This document shows, one piece after another, positions 1-8,522 of a stretch of DNA of 20,342 nt. Origin of the DNA: PNAI01 sp964575715 (GTDB taxonomy: Bacteria; Pseudomonadota; Alphaproteobacteria; Rhizobiales; Xanthobacteraceae). The DNA lies in NCBI GenBank assembly GCA_964575715.1, contig CAZNSG010000324.1:1-20342 (forward strand), read 5' to 3'. Within the stretch, counting starts at the first letter, position 1. Each line of letters begins with the position of its first letter. The notes under the pieces are model-generated. The model had not been told where the DNA came from, made no database searches, and was given only the letters and a program-made list of their open reading frames with translations. Made by a program: the position numbers and the translations under genes.

Positions 1-932
1 GAAGTTGGATCGCAGGCGAGCGCCTTGCGATAGGCTTCGGCGAGATTTTCGCCTTCGGCGACGCCGCACGGATTGGCGTGCTTGATAATGGCGCAGGCGG
101 CGGTGCGGCCGGGATCGAATTCGGCGACGCATTCATAGGCCGCGTCGGTGTCGTTGAGGTTGTTGTAGGAGAGCTGCTTGCCTTGCACCTGGCGGGCGGT
201 GGCGACGCCGAAGCGCACATCCGGCGTGCGGTAGAACGCCGCGCTCTGGTGCGGGTTCTCGCCATAGCGCAGAGTCTCGGCCAGCCGGCCGCCGAAGGCG
301 CGGAAGGCGGGCGCGGGATCGTCAAGCTGCTGCGCGAACCAGTTGGCGATCGCGGCGTCATAGGCGGCGGTGCGGCCATAGGCCTTGGCGGCAAGTTTTT
401 TGCGCAACGCAAGCGTGGTCGCGCCATCGTGGGTGAGCAGTTCCGCCAGCACGGCGGCATAGTCTTGCGGCTCGACCAAGACCGCGACATCGGCGTGGTT
501 CTTGGCCGCGGCGCGGATCATCGCCGGTCCGCCGATGTCGATGTTCTCGATGCACTCCTCGAACGCGCTACTCTTCGCCATTGTCGCCTCGAACGGATAG
601 AGATTGACCACGAGGAGATCGATCGGGCGGATGGCGTGCGCCTGCATTTCGGCTGCGTGTTCCTTGTTGGCGCGGATCGCGAGCAGGCCGCCATGGATCT
701 TGGGATGCAGGGTTTTGACGCGGCCGTCCAACAGCTCAGGGAAACCGGTCAGTTCCGCGACATCGATGACGTTGAGCCCCGCCGCCTTGATCGCCTGGGC
801 GGTGCCGCCGGTCGATACGAGTTCAATGCCGTGGCCGGCGAGCGCGCGCGCAAAGTCGGCGAGACCGCTCTTGTCGGACACCGATATGAGCGCGCGGGTG
901 ATACGGCGCAGGCCGGACGTCAAGTCGGTCAT
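1..932 (-). CDS. purH: Bifunctional purine biosynthesis protein PurH, N-terminal ~310 residues (C-terminus beyond window)
   Basis: PurH carries out the last two steps of de novo IMP synthesis in the cytoplasm: formyl transfer to AICAR (C-terminal domain) and IMP cyclisation (N-terminal domain). Reading the minus strand from the ATG at 932-930 gives an unbroken frame to the window edge that begins MTDLTSGLRRITRALISVSD. The IMP cyclohydrolase domain spans roughly residues 10-150, with STGGTAQAI (40-48), GRVKTLHPKIHGG (70-82) and ENIDIGGPAMIRAAAKN (129-145). The formyltransferase domain begins near 200 and includes GENPHQ (224-229) and the active-site KHANPCG (K284, H285). The family is usually about 530 residues, so some 220 are missing only because the window ends. 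The start overlaps the stop of the upstream heparinase-family gene as ATGA, which suggests translational coupling. No damage to key motifs is seen. Confidence 0.95.
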   Translation of the reverse strand, partial: MTDLTSGLRRITRALISVSDKSGLADFARALAGHGIELVSTGGTAQAIKAAGLNVIDVAELTGFPELLDGRVKTLHPKIHGGLLAIRANKEHAAEMQAHAIRPIDLLVVNLYPFEATMAKSSAFEECIENIDIGGPAMIRAAAKNHADVAVLVEPQDYAAVLAELLTHDGATTLALRKKLAAKAYGRTAAYDAAIANWFAQQLDDPAPAFRAFGGRLAETLRYGENPHQSAAFYRTPDVRFGVATARQVQGKQLSYNNLNDTDAAYECVAEFDPGRTAACAIIKHANPCGVAEGENLAEAYRKALACDPT

Positions 933-2692
933 GGTGTGTTCAATGGCAGTTCGGGTTCGTCGCTGCGTTCGCGGCGTACGCTGCCGCCGGCCGGAGTGAC
1001 ATGGGAAAAGCTCCAATGCACGCGCTCGACCTGACGGGCATGGCCATAGATCACGATCTGCACGGTGCGGCGCGGGCCGTCGGTGCCGGAGAGATAGACG
1101 CTCTCCTCGATCTCGACGGTGTCTTCATAGGCGTCGAAAGTCCAGACCTCCTTGTTGGGCAACATCAGCATCACGCCCTTGCCGTCGGTCAGCCGGTTGG
1201 CCTTGACCGCGGGATGCAGGTGGAAGCGGATCGCGAACTCGTCGTTTACGTTCTTTCGTCTGGTATCGCTGGCGGCAACGAACAGATCCTCGCCATCGAG
1301 CCGGTTGCCGTTGACTGCCAGCATGAGCGCGCGCTGGTGCACCATGGAGAAGCGATCGGCATAGCCGTCGTGGGAGCCGCGCAGCACGATCGCGTTGTTG
1401 AGTTCCTCGCGCGCGACCGGCACGTTGGTTGGCCCGCTCACGATCGGCGTACCAATGAGACGTTTAAACGTTCCGGTTTCGAGAAACCGGCACGACGAGG
1501 TGTCGTTGAACACCGCGGTCGAATGGGCGGCGGTCGCGCGCGCGACCTGCCGCCAGGTTTCGCGATTGATGGCGGGCAAACCGCAATTGACCACGATGCG
1601 CTGCTGCTGCGAGGAGAGTTCAAACGACAGGCATCCGGCGTGCGCCTGCTGGCTCACGGCGAACGGCGGCGGGATGCCGGCGTCCATGAGCACGAGCAGG
1701 CCCTTGGCTTCGATGCGTTGATAGCCGGAATGCGGTGCGTTGGTGGGCGCCGCGCCGCGCGCATCGTCATAGGCAAGAATGGTGGCGACAAGATCGGGCG
1801 CGGTCGGGCCCATGCCGTTGAAGTGCGCGAAAACGCCGTCGCCGTGCCGGAAGAAGCGGAGCATCGGCATCATGCGATCGATGGCGTTGTTGAGCGCGGG
1901 CGGCGGCGCCACGTTGCGCGCAGCAAATGCCTGACGCAGGGGCAACAGGTCGGGCAGCAGCTCAAGCGGCGCGCCGGGATTGCGGCTGATGTGCCCGCCG
2001 TCAGGCAGAATCTGGCGCTCCAGCTCCGCGACCAGTTCGTTGATGGCGCCGCGCAGATGGCGCATCTGGCCTGCCATGCACAACGCCGCATAGGTCAGAG
2101 CGATCTTGGCTTGCAGGCGCGCCACGCCATCGGGCGCTTCCATGGCGGTGTGGCGCAGATAGCGCACCTGGCGCGCCAGCGAGCGCAGGAAGCGGCGATA
2201 GAACCGCTCGTCGGCGTCATGCAGGATAAGCGGCGCATGGGTGAACCAGGCGGTGACGCGGTGCGCCAGCACGTCGGGGCGCCAGGCGATCGGGTGCCAG
2301 GCACCTTGCAGCGCGATCCACTCATCCACCAGCGCGCGCGCATTGGCGCGCGTGATGCCGGATTCGGCGGCGCGCAGATGACGCAGCCAGCCGAAGCTGA
2401 GCAGGTTGACAGCCCATTCCTCCGATGGCGGGATGATCTCGAAGGGCGAGCGGCTATCGCAAAGCACGACCTTGCCGGCAAAGGCGAAACGGCCGGCATA
2501 GATTTCGCTCGCGCGCGTGCCATCGGCGGTGCGCAGATCCTGCGGCGCGATCACCAAGCGGTCGGTCTTGCTCGGAAGGATGTTCCAGCGTAGCAGCGGA
2601 TGGCCACGCAGGCGGCCCATAGCGTTGCGCAAGCCACGCCGCGCGAAGAGCAGCGATAACCTGGTTCCCTCCGCGATCGAGACGCCGACCAT
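929..2692 (-). CDS. Heparinase II/III family protein
   Basis: This 587-residue protein belongs to the heparinase II/III-like family, whose studied members are polysaccharide lyases acting on uronic-acid glycans. The substrate of this alphaproteobacterial branch is not known to me. Residues about 90-300 look like the helical toroid domain (many Arg/Leu-rich helices, WIALQGAWHPIAWRPD). The C-terminal half, about 320-560, is the beta-sheet heparinase II/III domain. It has the family hallmarks GYQRIEAK, the QAHAGCLSFELS block at 349-360, the RATAAHST block at 385-392, and FAIRFHLHP near 487-495. No signal peptide or membrane helix is obvious. The ATG at 2692-2690 has GGAAAGG about 11 nt upstream. 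The gene stops four bases inside the purH start (ATGA) and lies downstream of rsmB. I recall the order rsmB-heparinase-purH from other Hyphomicrobiales, which argues for a housekeeping role, perhaps in the cell envelope (inference). Confidence 0.85.
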   Translation of the reverse strand: MVGVSIAEGTRLSLLFARRGLRNAMGRLRGHPLLRWNILPSKTDRLVIAPQDLRTADGTRASEIYAGRFAFAGKVVLCDSRSPFEIIPPSEEWAVNLLSFGWLRHLRAAESGITRANARALVDEWIALQGAWHPIAWRPDVLAHRVTAWFTHAPLILHDADERFYRRFLRSLARQVRYLRHTAMEAPDGVARLQAKIALTYAALCMAGQMRHLRGAINELVAELERQILPDGGHISRNPGAPLELLPDLLPLRQAFAARNVAPPPALNNAIDRMMPMLRFFRHGDGVFAHFNGMGPTAPDLVATILAYDDARGAAPTNAPHSGYQRIEAKGLLVLMDAGIPPPFAVSQQAHAGCLSFELSSQQQRIVVNCGLPAINRETWRQVARATAAHSTAVFNDTSSCRFLETGTFKRLIGTPIVSGPTNVPVAREELNNAIVLRGSHDGYADRFSMVHQRALMLAVNGNRLDGEDLFVAASDTRRKNVNDEFAIRFHLHPAVKANRLTDGKGVMLMLPNKEVWTFDAYEDTVEIEESVYLSGTDGPRRTVQIVIYGHARQVERVHWSFSHVTPAGGSVRRERSDEPELPLNTP

Positions 2693-2763
2693 GGGAGCGT
2701 TCGCCTTTCCGCTGGAGCCTTGACGCTTTTGACAGAATCAGCGCCGGGCTCCAGCTTTTATTT

Positions 2764-2940
2764 AGAGCATGATCTTTTCCGACCTTGCTTCGCCCGCCGA
2801 AGCGGGCTTCGCGGAGGCGGGAGCGGGCTTCCAGCCTTCGCAGCCGAAGCGGCTGCTTCGGCGGAGTAGGCTCGCGAAGGCGGGAAACCGGTTCCCACCC
2901 CGGATCAAGTCCGGGGCAGGCTTTTTCGGGATCATGCTCT
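2764..2940. repeat. Nested palindromic repeat element with 11-bp perfect terminal inverted repeats
   Basis: The ends AGAGCATGATC (2764-2774) and GATCATGCTCT (2930-2940) are perfect inverted repeats. Just inside are pieces of a repeat I recall as common in Bradyrhizobium-like genomes: CTTTTCC, GGAAACCGGTTCCCAC (2883-2898) and TTTTTCGGGATCATGCT. Two other palindromic pieces interrupt it: a block rich in GCCCGC-CGAA-GCGGGC (2792-2807) and related CTTCGGCGG motifs, and a CCCCGGATCAAGTCCGGGG palindrome (2898-2916). It fills most of the 335-bp gap between rsmB and the heparinase gene, about 70 bp before the heparinase start. It holds no credible gene. Confidence 0.8.
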
Positions 2941-3027
2941 CATGGGGCGCTCACAATTATGCTTGCCCCTGCGCAGATATAGCGAAGGGCCCTATAAGGT
3001 CCAGACAAGACGGAACCCTCGGCAAAG

Positions 3028-4353
3028 TCAGCCTTTTTTCCCGATGCGGGCGGCATAGAAGCCGTCCAGCCCGCTTTGGCGCGGGTCCGAATCAGGCAGG
3101 TGCGAGGGCAAGGTGCGCAGATCGCCATCGGAGGTGAGCAGTTCGGCAAGGACGGCAATCTGGCCGCCAATCTCGCCGGCGGCGACCGGCCGGCGGTGCA
3201 GGAGCGGATTGCGATTGAGCAGCGCCGCGATCACGTGCTCATTCTCTTCGGGTTCGAGCGAGCAGGTGCAGTAGACGAGCACGCCGCCGGGCTTGAGCAA
3301 CTGCACGGCATGATCAAGCAGCGCGCGCTGCAATATGATCAATTTAGCAATGTCGGATTCGGTTTTGAGCCAGGGTACGTCGGGATGCCGGCGGATTGTG
3401 CCGGTCGAGGAACAGGGCGCATCCAGGAGTACGGCATCGAACGGTCCGCCCTGCCATTCGGTGGCGTCGGCGGTGACCGTCTCGGCCGCAAGCTTGAGCC
3501 GCGCGAGATTTTCGCGCAGGCGCGCGAGACGGCGGTTGGAACGGTCGACCGCGACGACATGGGCGCCGGCGTGGGCAAGCTGTGCGGTCTTGCCGCCGGG
3601 GGCGGCGCAGAGATCGGCTACGTTGCGGCCGCGCACATCGCCCAGCAGACGCGCGGGAAGTGCCGCGGCTGCGTCCTGCACCCACCAGCCGCCTTCCGCA
3701 TAGCCCGGCAATTGCGACACCGGACCATGCGCGAGAACGCGCACGGAGCCGGTCGGGAGCACGCGTCCTTCGAGGCGCGCCGCCCAAGCTTGCGGATCGT
3801 CTTTCACGGTCAGATCGAGCGGCGGTTCATGGGCGTGCATGGCCGCTATGGCGCGCGCGGTGGCCTCGCCATAGGTGCCCGTCCAACGCCGCATCAGCCA
3901 GTCCGGCGTGTCGAGCACTATCGGATCGAGACCGGTGAGGATGCTCTTGCCCTCGCGCGCGACGCGGCGGAGTACGGCATTGACCAATCCGGCGTAGCGC
4001 GCATCGCGCCGGTCGGCCTGCACCAGGCGCACGGCGAGATCGACCGCGGCATGGTTGGGCACGTCAAAAAACAGGATTTGCGCGACCCCGAGCAGGAGCG
4101 CGCTCTCGACGCGCTGCGCCTCCGCGGGCAGTCCGCGTTCGAGCAAGGATGCGAGCAGATGGCGCAAGGTGCCGAGGCGGCGCAATACGATCGCGATCAG
4201 GCGCCGCACGAGCGCGCGGTCGCGCTCGGAAAACGTACGCAGCGTAACGTGACTTTCGAGCTGCTCGTCGAGCGGACGTTTGCGTTGCAATACGCCGTCG
4301 AGAATTTCCGCGGCGATGCGGCGGACGGCAAGGCCGGGAACGGGCGGCGGCAT
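3028..4353 (-). CDS. rsmB: 16S rRNA (cytosine-967-C5)-methyltransferase RsmB
   Basis: RsmB uses S-adenosylmethionine to methylate C967 (E. coli numbering) of 16S rRNA during 30S assembly. The 441-residue product has a NusB-like helical RNA-binding domain at about residues 8-140 (VRRIAAEILDGVL near the start, RYAGLVNAVLRRV at 119-131). A Rossmann methyltransferase domain follows. Its SAM motif is DLCAAPGGKT (247-256), motif IV is DAPCSSTG (311-318, product-release Cys314), and YCTCS (361-365) carries the nucleophile Cys364. Both cysteines expected of RNA m5C methyltransferases are present, and the length is normal for the family. The ATG at 4353-4351 is the natural N-terminus for the NusB-like domain. 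It is the first gene of a minus-strand run towards the heparinase-family gene and purH; the repeat element at 2764-2940 lies between. Confidence 0.95.
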   Translation of the reverse strand: MPPPVPGLAVRRIAAEILDGVLQRKRPLDEQLESHVTLRTFSERDRALVRRLIAIVLRRLGTLRHLLASLLERGLPAEAQRVESALLLGVAQILFFDVPNHAAVDLAVRLVQADRRDARYAGLVNAVLRRVAREGKSILTGLDPIVLDTPDWLMRRWTGTYGEATARAIAAMHAHEPPLDLTVKDDPQAWAARLEGRVLPTGSVRVLAHGPVSQLPGYAEGGWWVQDAAAALPARLLGDVRGRNVADLCAAPGGKTAQLAHAGAHVVAVDRSNRRLARLRENLARLKLAAETVTADATEWQGGPFDAVLLDAPCSSTGTIRRHPDVPWLKTESDIAKLIILQRALLDHAVQLLKPGGVLVYCTCSLEPEENEHVIAALLNRNPLLHRRPVAAGEIGGQIAVLAELLTSDGDLRTLPSHLPDSDPRQSGLDGFYAARIGKKG

Positions 4354-4986
4354 ATCGAACTCAAAAAATTGGCGGGCTCAACGGGTTCTGTGCGCCCGCT
4401 TTTACCAAATCCGGTGTGCGAGTCGTTAGGGCATGGACTCGTTAACGCGCAGCCAAAGCCGGATAACGCGAAATGGATGCGGCAGCTCATTTCCCTGTGA
4501 ATGCCGGAGCTGCGAGAAACGTCGGCTATCGGGGGGCAGACCGGACAACATGTGCTCGGTCTGAGCCTTACCGGTTTTGTGACCCGGAACGGACTCTTGG
4601 CCTGCTGGACACTCGTGCCAAGAATTGGATCGTTTTTGCCGCTTCCAATTTCCGCTTCCAAACGCCCCGTGTAGCTCGCCCTACCATCAATGCGTCGTCT
4701 ATACTAATATGTCAGCAATATTGTCATTGCCAAATAAATGATGTGTAACTTCCGTGCGCTAAAACGAAAGTGCGGCATTTTGATCTTTGCCAAGGCAATA
4801 CGATTGGCGGATTGTCTCCAAATCTCTCCCTGGGGCCGCGAGGTGCAAGACCGTGCGGTTTTTGGAACGATCTGTTAGACTTCGACACTCAAGCGATACG
4901 CGCAACAACCAAAAGCATCGACCACGGGCTAAGGACGGATGCTCCGTTCCCCGTCAACGAGCAAAATATCCAGAGGAGAAAATGCC
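4354..4986. other. 633-bp intergenic region without a convincing gene
   Basis: The stretch separates the divergent rsmB and TAXI-receptor genes and should hold both promoters. Open frames crossing it have no recognisable motif and no good ribosome binding site, so I do not call them. The part at 4690-4750 is clearly more AT-rich than its surroundings, as expected for a promoter. Nothing repeat-like or RNA-like was recognised in the rest. Confidence 0.6.
4721..4749 (+). promoter_or_regulatory. Possible sigma70-type promoter for the TAXI-TRAP genes
   Basis: TTGTCA (4721-4726) is followed after 17 bp by TGTAAC (4744-4749) inside the AT-rich patch. This would leave a leader of about 230 nt before the receptor start at 4987. 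The match is only moderate and is not supported by anything else. Confidence 0.25.
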
Positions 4987-6009
4987 ATGCTCAAGCGTGC
5001 ACTTACGGCACTTGCCGTCATCTCTGCACTCAGCATTACCAGTTCTGCCTGGTCGCAGCCCAAGGATATCCGTTGGGGTACGCCCCCAGTCGGCACCTCC
5101 GGCCACAAGGCCATGGTCATCTTGTCCAGTGTTCTGAACAAGGAGATGCCGAATTATCGCATCTCGGTGCTGCCCACCCCCGGAGCCATTGTCACCATCA
5201 AGAGCTACGCCACCCGCGAGCTGGACGGCATGTACGGTTCGGATATCGGCTTCCACGAATTCGCAACCGATACAAACCGTTTCAAGGGCTTCAAGGCGCG
5301 CGTGCAGCGCCAGCCGATGCAGTCGTTCTGGTCGAACACCATCGAAGTAGCTCTTGCGGTGCACGCGCGCAACAAGGACAAGATCAAGAAATGGGCCGAT
5401 CTTAACGGCAAGCGCGTGTTCACGGGGCCGTTGCCATTTGACGTGCGCGCCCATCTCGAGCGTGCGATGGCCGAGCTCGACATAAAGTTCACCTATGTGC
5501 CGATTGACTTGGCGGCGGCGGGGTCGCAACTGGAGTCCGGCGCCATCGACGCCATGATCATCTATACGGGTGCCGAAAAGTCGCCGCCGCCGTGGGTGAC
5601 CGAGGCTTCACTTGCCGCCGACTGGGCCGCACTCAATCCGAGCCCGGATGAAATTGCCGTGCTCAGGAAGAAAAACTTCTCCATCATCGAGGTGAGCCCG
5701 GACGTCTACAAACGCAACGTGCACGTCGCCAAAGTAGTCGAGCTGCCGTTCTATTACGGCTTCCACCTCGGTCTCGACGTGCCGGCGGACGATGTCTATA
5801 AGATGCTGAAGATCATCGAAGCGAACGCCGCCGAATTGGCCAAATCCGATCCGACGTTCTCGCAGATCGCCAATGACATGGCGGGCTTCCAGAAGCGCGG
5901 CGTCGAATCGTCGGCCGATCTCGTTCCGATCCATCCCGGGCTCGCCAAATACATGCGCGAGAAGGGTGTGTGGGACAAGAAGTGGGATTCCAAGATCGCC
6001 ACGATGTAG
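4987..6009 (+). CDS. TRAP transporter solute-binding receptor, TAXI family
   Basis: This is the extracytoplasmic receptor of a tripartite ATP-independent periplasmic transporter: it binds a small solute, often a carboxylate or amino acid, and delivers it to the membrane permease. The chosen ATG at 4987 gives 340 residues. It follows AGGAGA (4973-4978) at a good distance, and it starts a signal peptide (MLKR, then a hydrophobic stretch, AWSQ at 21-24, probable cleavage after residue 23). An in-frame ATG at 4939 would put 16 polar residues before the signal and is less likely. The mature part shows TAXI features: IRWGTPPVGTSGHK near the N-terminus, GSDIGFHEF in the first lobe, the FTGPLPFDVRAHLERAM and QLESGAIDAMIIYTGAE blocks, and LVPIHPGLAKYMREKGVW at the end. 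It is paired with the fused permease just downstream. The transported compound cannot be told from sequence. Confidence 0.92.
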   Translation: MLKRALTALAVISALSITSSAWSQPKDIRWGTPPVGTSGHKAMVILSSVLNKEMPNYRISVLPTPGAIVTIKSYATRELDGMYGSDIGFHEFATDTNRFKGFKARVQRQPMQSFWSNTIEVALAVHARNKDKIKKWADLNGKRVFTGPLPFDVRAHLERAMAELDIKFTYVPIDLAAAGSQLESGAIDAMIIYTGAEKSPPPWVTEASLAADWAALNPSPDEIAVLRKKNFSIIEVSPDVYKRNVHVAKVVELPFYYGFHLGLDVPADDVYKMLKIIEANAAELAKSDPTFSQIANDMAGFQKRGVESSADLVPIHPGLAKYMREKGVWDKKWDSKIATM

Positions 6010-6036
6010 GTTCTGAACCCTGACAATTCGAATAGG

Positions 6037-6062
6037 GGACGGGCGCCATCGTGCGCCCGTCC
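6037..6062 (+). promoter_or_regulatory. Intercistronic hairpin between TRAP receptor and permease genes
   Basis: GGACGGGCGC (6037-6046) pairs perfectly with GCGCCCGTCC (6053-6062) across the 6-nt loop CATCGT. No T-run follows, so it is not a simple terminator. In transporter operons such hairpins often protect the upstream receptor mRNA from 3' decay, giving more receptor than permease; that role is inferred here. A GTG that could start the permease falls in this loop, which favours the ATG at 6093. Confidence 0.7.
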
Positions 6063-6092
6063 GGCGATCTTCATGCAGACAGTGGCCCCGTC

Positions 6093-8096
6093 ATGACCGA
6101 CACGTCCCGGCCTCGGTCGCGTATCGTCCTTGACTGCATCTATTATGCGGTCGCGATTTTCTTCTTCCTCTATCTTTTTGCCTATTTCTGGACGAGCTCG
6201 GGCGGGCCGACGCTGCTGGCGATAACGCTGGTTCCGGTCACCTTCGTGCTGTTCACCTTGAATGAGCTGCGCGCGGACGAGCTCTATCCCCGCCTGCCGC
6301 CGATCGCCAATTACGCCATCGCGGCGGTCTACATCGGCTGCGCGCTGGCGGTCTCCGTGTACATGAACATGGAGTATTACGAGCTTGGCACGTCGCGAGC
6401 CGGCTCGTGGGACCCGTCCGATCTCTTCATGGGCGGGCTCATGACGGCGCTGGTCCTGGAGTATTCGCGTAAGCGCCACACGCCGCTGTTCGTCCTGAAC
6501 ATCGCGCTTATGGTCTACGCGGTTTACGGCTGGCTCGTGCCCGGCATGTTTTATCATGCGGGGCTGAGCTGGTCCCGCATCGTGACTGCCATGAGCGTCG
6601 AGACGACGACCGGCATCTTCTCCAATCTGCCGCAGATTGCGCTCACGGTCATCGGTTCGTTTCTGCTCGTGCTGAGCGTGCTCAATGGCTATGGCTGCAT
6701 CGAATCGCTGCTGCGTGCGACCAAGCGGGTGGCCGCCCGTTCTCCGCATGCGCTGCCGCAATCGGCTGTGGTCGGCTCGATGTGCGTCGGCACCGTGAGC
6801 GGCAGCGGGGCGGCGAACGCCATTACCATCGGCTCGGCCACCATCCCCGCCATGATCGGCGCCGGCATGCCGCGGGCGACCGCCGCCGCGATCGAGTCGG
6901 CGGCATCGCTCGGCGGCCAATTGATGCCGCCGGTCATGGGCGTGTCGGCCTTTCTGATGGCGGAATTCTTGGGCAAGAGCTATTTCGATGTGGTCGCGCG
7001 CGGCTACGTGCCGGCGCTCATTTACTACGCCACTGTCGCCGTGTCGGTGTATCTCTTGGCGCTGCGCCATCGGGTGAAGCTCGTCACCATTTCGTTCGAA
7101 GATCTGACGTGGCTGGATTGGGTCAATCTTGGCGCCTTTCTCGCCGTGATCGCCGGCTTGGTTGGAATGATGGCAGCCTGGAATCTCCCGCCGATGTTCG
7201 CGGCGCTCTATGTCTTTGTCACGGTCGGCAGCGTGCTGTTCATGGTCAATCTTGTGCCGCTGCTCGTACCGGGCCGCTGGTCCTTCTCAGAATTCATCAG
7301 GCCGATACGAAAATTTCTCGATTCATACACCGAGATGACGTCCGATCTGACGTTGCTGCTCGCGACGCTGTCGATCATGACCGGCGCACTGGTCATCACC
7401 GGGGTCCCGACCAAGCTCGGTGCGCTGCTCATTGAAGCGGCAGGCTACAATCTCGCGGCGATGGTCATCCTCGCCTTCGTCTTTGGCGCATTGCTAGGGA
7501 CCGGCCTGCCGCCGGCTCCGACCTACATTCTGGTCGCCATCGTGATCGCGCCGCCAATGATCAAGATTGGCGTTGATCCGTGGGTGGTGCATTTCTTTGC
7601 ATTCTTCCTCGGTGTTTGGGGTGAATTGACCCCGCCGACGTCGATTGTCGCCGCCGTGACCGCGAAGATCGCCGATGCGTCCTTTTACCAGACGCTCAAT
7701 CGGGCCCTGCAGATTTGCGTGTCGCTTTTCACGCTGATGGCTGGCGTGTTCGTTCGGCCGAATCTCGTCATCGAGCCGGGAATGAGTCAGATGATGGCGG
7801 CGCTGCTGATTTTGATCCCAACGATTGGATTCACCTTCAGCATGCAAGCCCGCTTCGCCGAACGCGCTACGATCGACGTTGCGATCCGATTGGTACTGGC
7901 CGCGTTCGCGCTCGTCGCGCTGCTGCATCCGAGCGAACAATTGGCGGCGCTCGCCTGTCTGCCCGTCGGGCTGTTGGTCGGTTACTGGCTGCTCTGGCGC
8001 CGACCCGCCAGTGCGATCAAAAGCCAGGAACCCACCGTGACACCGGTGCCTGCACGTTCATTTGCTGAGGCGGATTCGACTAGCCGCCCGAATTGA
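6093..8096 (+). CDS. TRAP transporter permease, fused 4TM/12TM (DctQ-DctM type)
   Basis: This integral membrane protein couples solute uptake to an ion gradient (Na+ or H+), taking ligand from the TAXI receptor. The ATG at 6093 gives 667 residues, normal for TAXI-associated fused permeases. The frame could start at GTG 6051, but that codon lies in a hairpin loop. Helices run through the whole chain, starting with IYYAVAIFFFLYLFAYFW near residue 15. About the first 180 residues correspond to the small (4TM) subunit and the rest to the large DctM subunit. DctM signatures include the GTVSGSGAANAITIGSATIP block, IESAASLGGQLMPPVMG, the GTGLPPAPTYILVA stretch, and GVWGELTPPTSIVAAVTAKI in the second half. 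The C-terminal 40 residues are polar. It follows the receptor gene by 83 bp and is probably co-transcribed with it. Confidence 0.92.
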   Translation: MTDTSRPRSRIVLDCIYYAVAIFFFLYLFAYFWTSSGGPTLLAITLVPVTFVLFTLNELRADELYPRLPPIANYAIAAVYIGCALAVSVYMNMEYYELGTSRAGSWDPSDLFMGGLMTALVLEYSRKRHTPLFVLNIALMVYAVYGWLVPGMFYHAGLSWSRIVTAMSVETTTGIFSNLPQIALTVIGSFLLVLSVLNGYGCIESLLRATKRVAARSPHALPQSAVVGSMCVGTVSGSGAANAITIGSATIPAMIGAGMPRATAAAIESAASLGGQLMPPVMGVSAFLMAEFLGKSYFDVVARGYVPALIYYATVAVSVYLLALRHRVKLVTISFEDLTWLDWVNLGAFLAVIAGLVGMMAAWNLPPMFAALYVFVTVGSVLFMVNLVPLLVPGRWSFSEFIRPIRKFLDSYTEMTSDLTLLLATLSIMTGALVITGVPTKLGALLIEAAGYNLAAMVILAFVFGALLGTGLPPAPTYILVAIVIAPPMIKIGVDPWVVHFFAFFLGVWGELTPPTSIVAAVTAKIADASFYQTLNRALQICVSLFTLMAGVFVRPNLVIEPGMSQMMAALLILIPTIGFTFSMQARFAERATIDVAIRLVLAAFALVALLHPSEQLAALACLPVGLLVGYWLLWRRPASAIKSQEPTVTPVPARSFAEADSTSRPN

Positions 8097-8309
8097 TCGA
8101 GCGGAGTCGGCGAATTCGCGGCGCCAATGCCCGCGTTGGCACAAACCGGACCGGCCGCGAGGCCTGCTCTTGGGCCGCTATCGGGTGAAAAGCGGACATT
8201 GAGCAAGCGGCACTTAAGCAAGCTCAATCAATGAGTGTGCGCCCTCATTCGGTGCGCGCGCAAACAATTAATTGCAATTATACCAGTGGCAGCAATCACT
8301 GACTCATCG
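8097..8309. other. Intergenic stretch after the TRAP permease
   Basis: No gene is supported. A 7-bp inverted pair ATTGAGC (8198-8204) and GCTCAAT (8222-8228) is present with a 17-nt loop and no T-run, so I do not call it a terminator. The minus-strand open frame through here continues into the repeat element that follows and is taken as spurious. Confidence 0.5.
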
Positions 8310-8522
8310 CCGTCACCCTGAGGTGCGAGCCAACGGCTCCGGCCTTTGGCCGGCCCGATGACAGGCTCCGCGAGCCACCGCAAGTCGGCCTTGGCCGACT
8401 TGCGCATTGTAATTCCGATCTCGGGTAAACCCGAGATCGGTGGCCGTTCATCCTTCGAGGGCCGCCATAGCGCGTCGAAGACGCGCGCTAACGCGCTTAT
8501 GGCGGCTACCTCAGGATGACGG
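8310..8522. repeat. Composite palindromic element with one A/B palindrome unit, between convergent genes
   Basis: The outer ends CCGTCACCCTGAGG (8310-8323) and CCTCAGGATGACGG (8509-8522) are inverted repeats with one mismatch. Inside lies palindrome A, arms CGCAAGTCGGCC (8379-8390) and GGCCGACTTGCG (8393-8404). Palindrome B has arms CCGATCTCGGGT (8415-8426) and ACCCGAGATCGG (8429-8440). A further near-palindrome is GCCGCCATAGCGCG (8461-8474) with CGCGCTTATGGCGGC (8493-8507), broken by one extra base. The element sits between the ends of the TRAP permease and irr genes and may end transcription in both directions (inference). Confidence 0.85.

Noticed and set aside
78..1034. A 318-codon plus-strand open frame opposite purH
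   Set aside because: Antisense shadow; the minus strand gives an unbroken PurH with its active-site KHANPCG.
1001..2593. A 530-codon plus-strand open frame opposite the heparinase-family gene
   Set aside because: Antisense shadow of low-complexity composition; the minus-strand frame carries the family motifs.
2764..2940. Possible insertion sequence or miniature transposon remnant with a transposase
   Set aside because: Terminal inverted repeats are present but there is no target-site duplication that I can see and no transposase fragment; it fits a palindromic intergenic repeat better.
3076..4500. A 474-codon plus-strand open frame opposite rsmB
   Set aside because: Antisense shadow; RsmB motifs and both catalytic cysteines lie on the minus strand.
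4473..4748. A 91-codon plus-strand frame in the rsmB-TAXI gap
   Set aside because: No family resemblance, no ribosome binding site, and it runs into the AT-rich probable promoter patch.
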